Of a stretch of 64,000 nucleotides of DNA, positions 38,068-46,546 are shown piece after piece. The stretch is taken from contig NZ_FOJW01000009.1 of the NCBI RefSeq assembly GCF_900112045.1, positions 121,144 to 185,143 of the forward strand, written 5' to 3'. A program made the position numbers and the translations under genes. The DNA comes from Lentibacillus halodurans (GTDB taxonomy: Bacteria; Bacillota; Bacilli; Bacillales; Amphibacillaceae). Position 1 is the first letter of the stretch, and each line of letters starts with the position of its first letter. The notes beneath the pieces are model-generated. The model did no database searches. It saw nothing but the letters and a program-made list of their open reading frames with translations, and was not told the origin of the DNA.

Positions 38068-38436
38068 TTGATTGCATCTAATTATATAGAGCATGTGGGG
38101 AAAATTACCGAAGCAAATAATAACTCATCAAATCACTTATTTCAACTATTTAAAGCAACGCGAACAGGCTTGCAAACATTTCTAGATAACAATACTAAAG
38201 AGCTAACACCGGAAGAAAGAATGATTGTCGGAAACCAGAACCTTGAGATAAATAGAATGGCTATCAAATTAGATGCAGACAATAAATCATACCTCTTAAA
38301 GATAGTAGGAGCAATAGGGACTCCATTGGCACTATTGGGGGTAGCAGTTCTTGCTGGAATTGCAAACAATAATCAACAAGAATTGTCAAGCAATGAAGTA
38401 TTTGGTGAAGATACGGATGAAGATTCCAATGATTAA
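38068..38436 (+). CDS. Hypothetical protein with one membrane segment
   Basis: Not recognised. The 122-aa product (TTG start) has a helical N-terminal region (residues 1-70), a hydrophobic segment (IVGAIGTPLALLGVAVLAGIA, about 84-104) and an acidic tail (GEDTDEDSND). GAAAGTGAG lies before the TTG. It precedes another small membrane gene and could form a pair with it. Confidence 0.5.
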   Translation: MIASNYIEHVGKITEANNNSSNHLFQLFKATRTGLQTFLDNNTKELTPEERMIVGNQNLEINRMAIKLDADNKSYLLKIVGAIGTPLALLGVAVLAGIANNNQQELSSNEVFGEDTDEDSND

Positions 38437-38520
38437 TGTAGGAGCTGTGAAAAGGTTTGTATTATGTGTTAGTTGAAGTTGGTTTATAGCATAAAAACAA
38501 ATGATGTGGGGGTTAATCAT

Positions 38521-38979
38521 TTGATTGGTTTCTTATGTTTTTTAATAGTACTTTTAATTATTGGTGGAATTAGGTTATATGAATATACACAAAAGAAAAA
38601 TCAAGGGTATTTGTTAAAAATCTTCTCAAAGGTTAGTTATATAGAAGGATTTGATCAAAAGGCAGAGGTAACAATTAAAGTTTATGCAGATAAAATTACA
38701 TTTAACGATACTGCAACAATCCCAATGGATAAAATTAATAAAGTAAGTAGCGTTCATCAGTTTGTTCGTGCAGAGCGTGGTAAAAGGTATTTTTCACAAC
38801 CATACTTTCATGACATAGAAATTTACTTTAATTCTATAGACGGTTATAAAAAATCCATTCGACTTGAACGGATAGGTAAAATATCAAATCAATTTTTAAT
38901 TCTGAGGGAAACCATTCATAAATTAACAGGAATTGAAGGGAGGCATGATTCACCTCCTTCAAAACCTTTTAATCTATAA
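38521..38979 (+). CDS. Hypothetical membrane-anchored protein with PH-like C-terminal domain
   Basis: Not recognised. A hydrophobic anchor (IGFLCFLIVLLIIGGIRLY) is followed by a beta-rich region (AEVTIKVYADKITFNDTATI... IEIYFNSIDGYKKSIRLERIG) and a closing helix, a pattern seen in bacterial PH-like domains. TTG 38521 has GTGGGGGT 7 bases upstream and gives 152 aa; the open frame extends back to 38473. Function unknown. Confidence 0.5.
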   Translation: MIGFLCFLIVLLIIGGIRLYEYTQKKNQGYLLKIFSKVSYIEGFDQKAEVTIKVYADKITFNDTATIPMDKINKVSSVHQFVRAERGKRYFSQPYFHDIEIYFNSIDGYKKSIRLERIGKISNQFLILRETIHKLTGIEGRHDSPPSKPFNL

Positions 38980-39436
38980 GTTTATATAATCACAGATTCC
39001 CTTAATGAATAGGATTTTCATCTAGATACGATACAGATTGGGAAGTGAGAGCAATATAAAAATTCTCTCAATGCCTAGTTATCTTGTCATAATGTTTATA
39101 AATGGATAATAACCTACGTAAATTAAATCATTTGAGTAGAAGGTGAACATTCGAAAAAGATATTTCTCTGGAACACGGGGACGGTTTTCGCATTTCATTG
39201 ACAGGAAAGCTCGTAGAAAGTAAAATCTCTGCAGGGCGTTTCCTTTTCTTTCATTCCCAAAAATGTACAATTAGTAAAGTTTACTTTGCCATTTTCACTA
39301 TACTATCGAAGTGCAGAATAATAATTTCAATGCTAACTAGCAATGTAAGCTATTCATTCCGTATTGTTCTAAAACAACTATCCCTCTCTGTAATGTGGGG
39401 GAATTTATGTATCTATGGGAATAGGAGTTGTCAAAG
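38980..39436. repeat. Spacer with REP-like motif and a cassette-edge repeat
   Basis: No gene. ACACGGGGACGGTTTTCG (39173-39190) resembles the GGGGACGG motif found in REP sequences mobilised by REP-associated tyrosine transposases. The next stretch, about 39199-39251 (TTGACAGGAAAGC...AATCTCTGCAGGGC), is similar to 45456-45513, bracketing the cargo between. Confidence 0.4.
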
Positions 39437-40510
39437 GTGAATATATTTCTAGATTCAAATGTTGTTTTTACCGATCCATTTATGAATAAAAATATATATA
39501 ATAAACTTCTATTAGAACTTGCTGAAAAAGACTTCGTTACAATTTATATATCTGAAGTTGTAAAGAAAGAAATCATAAACAACTTCGAAAAGGAATTATC
39601 CAAGTATTATAAGGAAATTGAAAAAAGTGAAGTCAAAATTAAGAAAATATTAAGGGAAAATGAGCGATTACCGTTCGACTGGAAAGTAACGGTTGGAGAG
39701 TATGTATTAAAATTAAAAGAGCATTACGAAGAATTAGAGGACTATGGCCTGATTAATGTGTTGGATTTTGATAATAATATCTTACCTGAACTTGTTGAGC
39801 GCTCGATTAAACGTAAGAAACCATTTACCGATAAAAAGCAGGAATTTCGTGATGGAATCATCTGGCTTACTTATGCTAATTTCACGAAAGCAAGAGAACG
39901 TTTTATTGGTACTTGCTACTTTATCACTAATAATACGAGCGATTTTACCTTAAATGGTGAAATCCATCCTGACTTGCAAGAAGATTCTACCGCTTTTATT
40001 TTTTATAAAAATACACAGGAGTTCTTTCAAAACACCGATCAGGTAAAACAACTGCAAAAGACATTGAATTTAGTTAATTGGGTCGAAGGTGAAGACTTTG
40101 AGAATAGTCCACAAGTAGTTTTGGACTTATTAGAAGAGCAATGTTGCGATGAAATATTTGAGGAAGTATGGGATTATTTACATATGTATTCTGATCGCAT
40201 ATTTACCAAGTACCATTATGAAATGAAACCCGATTATGTTGATTTTGAACTTGATGCAACTAGCATTGAGTTAATTGATGTTGGTGACATTAATGTCGAA
40301 GTTGTACTTGATACAGTTGTCATTACCGGATTTTTAGATGCTAATATTGAGTTTAATGTAGGTTTTCTTAACCCTACTTGGGCTATTGAAGAAGATGAAA
40401 TCCAAAATGTTGGATCTGATTCAAAACCAATTTCAATGGATTTCACCCTTACTATTAACCAAGATAAAAAAATCAATGACTTAGATTTAGATAATATTGA
40501 CCTCGGTTAA
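39437..40510 (+). CDS. PIN-domain protein (DUF4935-like), putative ribonuclease
   Basis: PIN domains are metal-dependent RNases, often toxins or defence effectors. The 357-aa product starts NIFLDSNVVFTDPF (D6 as first catalytic Asp), has conserved acidic residues in IYISEVVKKEI and, near 140, KKQEFRDGIIWLTY, followed by FITNNTSDF, the DUF4935 arrangement. The C-terminal 120 residues form a separate beta-rich domain. GTG 39437 is chosen because AGGAG (39423-39427) is 9 bases upstream; TTG 39428 abuts it. It is 240 bp upstream of a giant gene that may be its partner. Confidence 0.75.
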   Translation: MNIFLDSNVVFTDPFMNKNIYNKLLLELAEKDFVTIYISEVVKKEIINNFEKELSKYYKEIEKSEVKIKKILRENERLPFDWKVTVGEYVLKLKEHYEELEDYGLINVLDFDNNILPELVERSIKRKKPFTDKKQEFRDGIIWLTYANFTKARERFIGTCYFITNNTSDFTLNGEIHPDLQEDSTAFIFYKNTQEFFQNTDQVKQLQKTLNLVNWVEGEDFENSPQVVLDLLEEQCCDEIFEEVWDYLHMYSDRIFTKYHYEMKPDYVDFELDATSIELIDVGDINVEVVLDTVVITGFLDANIEFNVGFLNPTWAIEEDEIQNVGSDSKPISMDFTLTINQDKKINDLDLDNIDLG

Positions 40511-40750
40511 TAACTTTTATTCTTTAATGTTGCCAAGTGTTAATTTTACAGAAGTATTGGGGTAGCAATAAAAAGATAAATAGGCATCAGTACAGAAAGG
40601 TTAATATACGGGGGTTTAACATTTTACAGTATTATACTTGACGTGCTAGATCAAAAATTAAGACTACTTAGTTTTAATATTAGCATGTGATCTTGAGTTT
40701 GCTACCGTAATAGTAAAAGAAGTAAATGCATCCGAAATAGAGGTGATTTT

Positions 40751-43700
40751 ATGGGGAACAATTACGATTATTTATATCTTGATTATCAAAAACAAGAAGT
40801 AGTTAACCAATTATTCAATAAGCTTTTACATAGAAAGTCTCATTATAAACCAGTAGATAAGGATGCTGATCAAGTGCAATCGAAGTGGGGATTGGATATT
40901 CTACTTCTCCGTTTGATACAAAAAGGTGAAGTTGAAAAGGACCCACGCAGTTATGACAAATTAGTCGACATATGGGAAGAATTTTGCGTGGATTATCCTA
41001 ATATAGATTTTACACTTGATGAGGTGATTCAAAATGGGTGGGTCCGAGTAGTATGGGATAGATGGTATCTTCCTCAAGAATTTATTTATTCCAGAAAAAA
41101 ATCTTCTAATAATCCATTAGTTATTTTTATGCAGTTACTAAGTCAAGTTCCTTATCCAGATGAAAGGAAGTTAAAACTTAATTCTGTTTCAAAAGAATTG
41201 GATTTGCATCGGGAACACTATCCGAAACTACCAGAATTAGATTGGTTTTTATCAGAAGAAATTATTTTTGAAAATGAAAATGACTTATTTTTAAATTGTC
41301 GCCATAATTTTGTTGCCCATTATTCATCATTTCTTCTAGCGAAGTTATGGGAGGAAGAAGTTGTTGGACCGTTAAACATTACAGAACGATTAACATGGTG
41401 GAAAAATTATTTTGAGGTTTTCGGAACGGGATTGTCTTTCTTTAAATATATAAATAACAATAGTAAAAGTAACTTTCTAGATGCTGCCGTTGAAAGACTC
41501 CTTTCTGAAGAGGATTGTATTGGCTGGGAAGAGGAAATGGTAAAGTTATCAGTCGAGGGTTTATCAAGATATCCTGAAAAAATGACTATTTTGCCAGATC
41601 TCTCATATTATTACTCTCCTTCATCGCAGAAAGAATTAGATAGAATGGATTGGCTTACTTCTATTGGGAGTTTTGATGCGGGTATTTTAATGGATCGGCC
41701 AAGGCAAATGTTAGACGTGATTTTTTCAATCGTTCTCCGATATGATGATGGAGGAAAATTACGTGTGAAGAGTTTAATAAACAATAGAAAAGATAGACCT
41801 TACTTTTATAAAATGCTATCAAGAGACAAATATCAATCTCATATAATACCATATCTACTGCTTGAAGATGGTGCTTCCTTAATTGGTATGTATGCACTTA
41901 TTCACTATGAGGCAGAAAATATGGGTATTCTAAGTGGAAGTGAATCAAAAATACGAGAGGATAAAACTAAGGAGATTTGGGATGAAGGTCTTTCATTTCT
42001 TGCATATAAGCTTCACAAGCAAACTCCTAAAAAGGCGACAAATTTTATTTTAGAGCTAGTCGAGTGGTTTTATCGTGAAATACGAAAACCTAGCATCCAT
42101 TCTTCTAAAAATCATTTTAGAAGGAAAAGTCAATTAAATAGTATTTTACAATTATTACTGGAAATGCCTCGACACTCAAGAACGGATGATTTATTCCTAG
42201 AGGACTTATTGCCAGAGTTGATAAAAAAATTAAATATTATTTACAACAACAGCGATTGTCCGTTAAAGGAAGAACTATGGCCATTTGGACTGTGGCTATT
42301 TGAGCAAGCTCATAAAGGGCATCTAGAGGATAAGAATAATATACTTAATATGTTTGCCGAAAAAATAGCTGGGTATTATATTCAATCTTTTTCTAATCGA
42401 GAGCCATATGATCGCTGGATTGAAGTAATAGAAAAGGAAGTTGAATCAGAAGGTTGGATGTTTATAGCCGACAAAATTTATGTTATGGAAAGGGAACATT
42501 GGGGGAAATTTCTTTTTCCTACTGAATTTGAAAACTTAGTTGATCAAGATAATGAAAAATATAGTAAAGAGCGAAGAGAGACTATAGGAAAAATTAGAAC
42601 CCACATAAGATTACTATCTTATCTATCTTTACATTTGAAAAATGAAGAATTACTAAACGTTATTAACCCGATGCTTTCTAGACTTCTGCTGCATTTTCAA
42701 TTTGATAAACCTGAAGATGGTAAAGTTGATGTATTTGATTCCCATTATGAATATAATCCATTTATTGGTAATATAAATTCTTATTTATTTGAAAAAGTGT
42801 CATTAGCCATTAATAACTTTGCTGATAACACGAGAAAAGATACTCTTCGTGAATTTAAGGATAATCAAGTTAATATTAATCGATTAAGTACATTATATAA
42901 TGCAATGGATAGACAGAAGGATAAGGCATTTATTATTCAATCTATTACTCCTAGTTTGGTTGATAAGAGTTTAGAGTCGATTGGTATGCTGCCAGATGTA
43001 CAAAATATGGTAAGGGAAATGTTGAATACTGAAAATGAAGAGTTAGCAAGAATGGCCATTGATATTATGGACCGTTACGCAGAGTTGGTCAAGAAAAGAA
43101 ATCTTATAGATTGGATGGAGTGGGAGTTTGGCGAGAGACTGCGTGCCAACTTTATTTTAGGAAATGGTGAAGAGATATTAAGTGCCATAATTCCGGAGAA
43201 CCTAGAAAACAGGAAAAAGACCAAAGATGTTCGTAAATTTTATCAGGGATTAGTACTTTTAAATAGTAAAGACGGTAATAAAATTGCGCAATCAATTAAA
43301 ACTTTTGAAGGCTTAATAAGTACCCAACCTGAAAATATAGGTTATAAAATTAACTTAATTGCAGCAAATGTTAGGTTGTTAGAGCAATATGTTAAATCCA
43401 GTGATACAGATACCAATGAAATCCACAAGCATGTTAAAAAGATTAGTAAACTTTTTGAGGAATATAAATCCGATATTTCTTTAGATAATAATCGTAGTGG
43501 TGCGGCTATCTTGGTGGAAAATCGACTATATATGTCAATCTTAATTAAAGATCAAGTTGATTTTTGGAATGTATATTCTTCCCTAGATGAAGAGTTGAAA
43601 ACAAATTTAAAAGTTGGGTCATATGCTGTTCAGGTTAGTCTCGAACAGGAAGATTGGGAACATGCAAATCTTCTGTTACAAGATTTATTACACAGGCATG

Positions 43701-44518
43701 GTAACAATGATATGTTGGTAGAACTAAAAAAGGAAATAGAAGAAAAGGAGTCAATGACTACAGTTTTAGCACCAACAATGGCTTTATCTCCAGTTGATTG
43801 GAAGTTTGTTGGATCAGCAAGGGTTTCAATAAAAGGTTTAACTGTTTACGATCAAGCAAGAGCTTACTTCAATCAAGCTGATGCTAAAGTAAAGGATGTT
43901 TTAGTAGCGGAATTATTCGATGCTTGTAATAAAATGAAATTGATGGCCCCCACCTTATTAAAATATGTAGACAACGGTGAACCAAAGCAAGGGGAAGAGG
44001 ATCATTATAATGATATTCTTGCGATATTGCTAAATCAGAGTTTTAAATCTCTTGGTTGGACAGCTTCAACTCAACCCCGTGGAGGATTTACAGGAAATCA
44101 AGCGAATGCGAAGGGTGGTATAGGAGAGCGTGATGTTGTCATTTACGACGGTAATAATCGAGAATTAACAATTATAGAAGGTTTACGCCTTTCATATGCG
44201 AATAAGCAAGACATTCTATCTCATTTTCAAAAGCTGTTCCGATACGACGCAGGTGATGCCCATTTTTACTTTCTCATCAATTGGGGGTTTAGTGATAGCC
44301 CATCTACGTTATGGAAGAAGTATAAAGATATTGTGCTTTCATGGAATGATAGCAGTTATTCAGTTAAAGCAAATGGGAATATCTTAGATTTATTCCCATA
44401 TCTTGAAGAACAACAATTGCCAAGTTTTTACACAAGGCATCTTTCTGACATGGGAAATGAGATTTATGTAATACACCTCTATGTAGATGTGAAAATGACG
44501 AGTAAGTGGAAGATTTGA
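40751..44518 (+). CDS. Giant protein of unknown function with possible C-terminal nuclease-like region; candidate defence effector
   Basis: A 1255-aa protein not assigned to a named family. Most of it is alpha-helical and acidic. Residues about 865-1030 look like TPR-type helical repeats (SLEQEDWEHANLLLQDLLHR). The C-terminal 230 residues contain KGGIGERDVVIYDGNNRELT then IIEGLRL, and a later HFQKLFRYD, which resemble a PD-(D/E)xK-like core in which the usual ExK lysine is replaced; I have seen similar segments beside defence ATPases, but this is inference. GAGGTG precedes ATG 40751. It could form a module with the PIN gene upstream. Confidence 0.5.
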   Translation: MGNNYDYLYLDYQKQEVVNQLFNKLLHRKSHYKPVDKDADQVQSKWGLDILLLRLIQKGEVEKDPRSYDKLVDIWEEFCVDYPNIDFTLDEVIQNGWVRVVWDRWYLPQEFIYSRKKSSNNPLVIFMQLLSQVPYPDERKLKLNSVSKELDLHREHYPKLPELDWFLSEEIIFENENDLFLNCRHNFVAHYSSFLLAKLWEEEVVGPLNITERLTWWKNYFEVFGTGLSFFKYINNNSKSNFLDAAVERLLSEEDCIGWEEEMVKLSVEGLSRYPEKMTILPDLSYYYSPSSQKELDRMDWLTSIGSFDAGILMDRPRQMLDVIFSIVLRYDDGGKLRVKSLINNRKDRPYFYKMLSRDKYQSHIIPYLLLEDGASLIGMYALIHYEAENMGILSGSESKIREDKTKEIWDEGLSFLAYKLHKQTPKKATNFILELVEWFYREIRKPSIHSSKNHFRRKSQLNSILQLLLEMPRHSRTDDLFLEDLLPELIKKLNIIYNNSDCPLKEELWPFGLWLFEQAHKGHLEDKNNILNMFAEKIAGYYIQSFSNREPYDRWIEVIEKEVESEGWMFIADKIYVMEREHWGKFLFPTEFENLVDQDNEKYSKERRETIGKIRTHIRLLSYLSLHLKNEELLNVINPMLSRLLLHFQFDKPEDGKVDVFDSHYEYNPFIGNINSYLFEKVSLAINNFADNTRKDTLREFKDNQVNINRLSTLYNAMDRQKDKAFIIQSITPSLVDKSLESIGMLPDVQNMVREMLNTENEELARMAIDIMDRYAELVKKRNLIDWMEWEFGERLRANFILGNGEEILSAIIPENLENRKKTKDVRKFYQGLVLLNSKDGNKIAQSIKTFEGLISTQPENIGYKINLIAANVRLLEQYVKSSDTDTNEIHKHVKKISKLFEEYKSDISLDNNRSGAAILVENRLYMSILIKDQVDFWNVYSSLDEELKTNLKVGSYAVQVSLEQEDWEHANLLLQDLLHRHGNNDMLVELKKEIEEKESMTTVLAPTMALSPVDWKFVGSARVSIKGLTVYDQARAYFNQADAKVKDVLVAELFDACNKMKLMAPTLLKYVDNGEPKQGEEDHYNDILAILLNQSFKSLGWTASTQPRGGFTGNQANAKGGIGERDVVIYDGNNRELTIIEGLRLSYANKQDILSHFQKLFRYDAGDAHFYFLINWGFSDSPSTLWKKYKDIVLSWNDSSYSVKANGNILDLFPYLEEQQLPSFYTRHLSDMGNEIYVIHLYVDVKMTSKWKI

Positions 44519-44780
44519 AGACTACTCTTTTGAGATTGCTCTCAGTAGGGGATTCTTTTTTTCATAAATGAAGAGAAACGATCAGAAAAAAGTGGGCTTT
44601 GGGGTGGATTGTCTGTTGTTTTAACTTTTCCCCTTGGTATGTGTAATTTGAACTGTAATAGATATAAAGGAATCTAGTTGTATATAGGAGGAAAATCATT
44701 TCTCTAGATGATGCTAAGTGTATTTGGGAAAAGTCTTTGGCCATATGTTGTGATATAATATCTTTTAAGAGGGAGTTATT

Positions 44781-45371
44781 ATGGGAAAAAGTTTAGAGAC
44801 TTTAATTATGAGTAGGATTAATGAAAATAAAAGTGTGGAGGAAATTAATGCAGATTTAAAAGAGTTAAGCTCAAAGATCTCTTCAGTTGATTATCTGCGC
44901 AATATTTCTAATGTAGAAATACCGTCTGATTTTGTTATGAAATTTTCAGAGGCGGCATATGTTAAAGAACATTTAAAGAAATTAGTAAACCTTGTATTTG
45001 AAAATATTAACAGTGATAAATTCACAAAAGTATTAATAGATGACTATATTGAAAGTAGTAATACGTTTGATTACAAAAAACATTTTTTAGTTTTAAATAT
45101 CCTCGGGGAGAAGCTAAAACAAATTAACAATCAATTCAACTCAGTCCCATACATTCATATTGAAAATTTTAATAGGAATGTTCAGGGGAATACTTCAAAG
45201 TCAATCAAAGAGATTATCTTAGATTCAGTAACTCTTATAGGATTTCTACTAACGTTATACGGGGCAATTTTTAACAACAATGTTTCAGATATAAAGATTG
45301 ATAACAGAGATATAAACGTTTATAAAATGGAAATCACAAATGAAATAAATAATATAATTAATGATTTTTAA
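44781..45371 (+). CDS. Hypothetical protein with C-terminal membrane segment
   Basis: Not recognised. The 196-aa product is mostly helical, with a single hydrophobic segment at about residues 147-168 (VTLIGFLLTLYGAIF) near the C terminus. GAGGGAG precedes ATG 44781. It follows the giant gene by 260 bp and may be an accessory or immunity component; that is conjecture. Confidence 0.5.
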   Translation: MGKSLETLIMSRINENKSVEEINADLKELSSKISSVDYLRNISNVEIPSDFVMKFSEAAYVKEHLKKLVNLVFENINSDKFTKVLIDDYIESSNTFDYKKHFLVLNILGEKLKQINNQFNSVPYIHIENFNRNVQGNTSKSIKEIILDSVTLIGFLLTLYGAIFNNNVSDIKIDNRDINVYKMEITNEINNIINDF

Positions 45372-45923
45372 ATATAGTTTTTGGTGATTGTTATCCCCCT
45401 TTAAAGGAAAAGGGGGGGCTTGTAGTCACTGCATAAAAATGTCAAATGGAAGTTTTTGACTAGAAGTTAAGTCCTGTAGATAAAAATCTCTGAAGGGCTT
45501 TTCTTTTTCCTTTGCTTTTCTGAATGTTGAAAAATGGCAATATCGTAGCTCTGTCCTTCCAATCACTCCCGCTCTCATTCCCGTTCACAATCCAGTCATT
45601 GCCATCTGATTATGTGACCTTCTTAAATTCCAAAATGCCAATTTCTCTGGTGTGATGATTTCAGCCAAGGAAATGTACCAGTAAATGACAGATAATTACC
45701 ACCACATCTTCTGGTTGATTTAAGTTAAAAGCCATACGTATTTTGAATTATAAATGTTATACTTGTTGTACTAATTTGATTGATTTTAAATAAGAAACGT
45801 CTTCAACAATCGGGCCAGTTAATGGAATAACTCATTGTATAAATAACGAAATTTTGACATAATTATTTTGAGTAAATCGGCAGCAATACAGAACAAAGAG
45901 ATTAATTTACGAGGGGGATTGTT
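45372..45923. repeat. Spacer with hairpin and cassette-edge repeat
   Basis: No gene. CCCCCTTT/AAAGGGGG hairpin at about 45392-45417. Positions 45456-45513 resemble 39199-39251 in the same orientation. A dispersed GGGC-type repeat (CAATCGGGCCAGTTAATGGA) lies at 45808-45827. Confidence 0.4.
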
Positions 45924-46277
45924 TTGAATATTTATTTGGAACAAGTAAGGGCGAATGTCTCAAATTTGCAAAAGTCTATTCAATGGTATGAGGAGACCTT
46001 GGGGTTAAAGGTAACTGGTTATTGGCCACATGAAAATCCGAATTATGCTCATTTTGAATTTGATAAAGGGGCAACGTTTTCCATTATGGAACATGATGAA
46101 TTCCCTTCGCGTGGGCGATTTAATTTTAAGGTAGAAAATGTTGACGCTTTTTGGGAAGAGATTAAAGATAAAGTTGAAGTTGAAGTAGTTGAGGAATTGT
46201 TCAATACTCCATATGGCAGTCGGAAATTTACTATTAAAGATTTGGATGGTAACGAACTTGGCTTCGGACAGGAATAG
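45924..46277 (+). CDS. VOC (glyoxalase/bleomycin-resistance-like) family protein
   Basis: VOC proteins are metal-dependent lyases, dioxygenases or drug-binding proteins. The 117-aa product has one pair of beta-alpha-beta-beta-beta modules: VSNLQKSIQWYEETLGLKVTG then FTIKDLDGNELGFGQ near the end, with metal-ligand-like H/E positions (HFEF, ELGF). GAGGGGG lies before TTG 45924. Specific activity unknown. Confidence 0.8.
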   Translation: MNIYLEQVRANVSNLQKSIQWYEETLGLKVTGYWPHENPNYAHFEFDKGATFSIMEHDEFPSRGRFNFKVENVDAFWEEIKDKVEVEVVEELFNTPYGSRKFTIKDLDGNELGFGQE

Positions 46278-46546
46278 GTTTCTCGTTTTAATATTATAAG
46301 GGAATTACATACTGCAGTACTGGTGATAGAAAACCATGTTCCGAAAGCGGGCGCAATTCCGAATCCTGCGGAAAAGGGCCATTTTGTTGAATAATATATG
46401 TTAAAATTAATGCTAGACCGATTGGAGAAAGTGAAATATAGAGCCAAAAAGTCAAATACCTAAGATGGGAGGCGGAGTAATATAATCGATAGAAAATTCA
46501 TGATTAAAGAACTACAATGATATTGTCATTTTAGGAGGAGTTTCCT

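Noticed and set aside
45392..45417. CCCCCTTT/AAAGGGGG hairpin as a terminator
   Set aside because: The stem is good but no T-run follows on either side; left as an unassigned hairpin.
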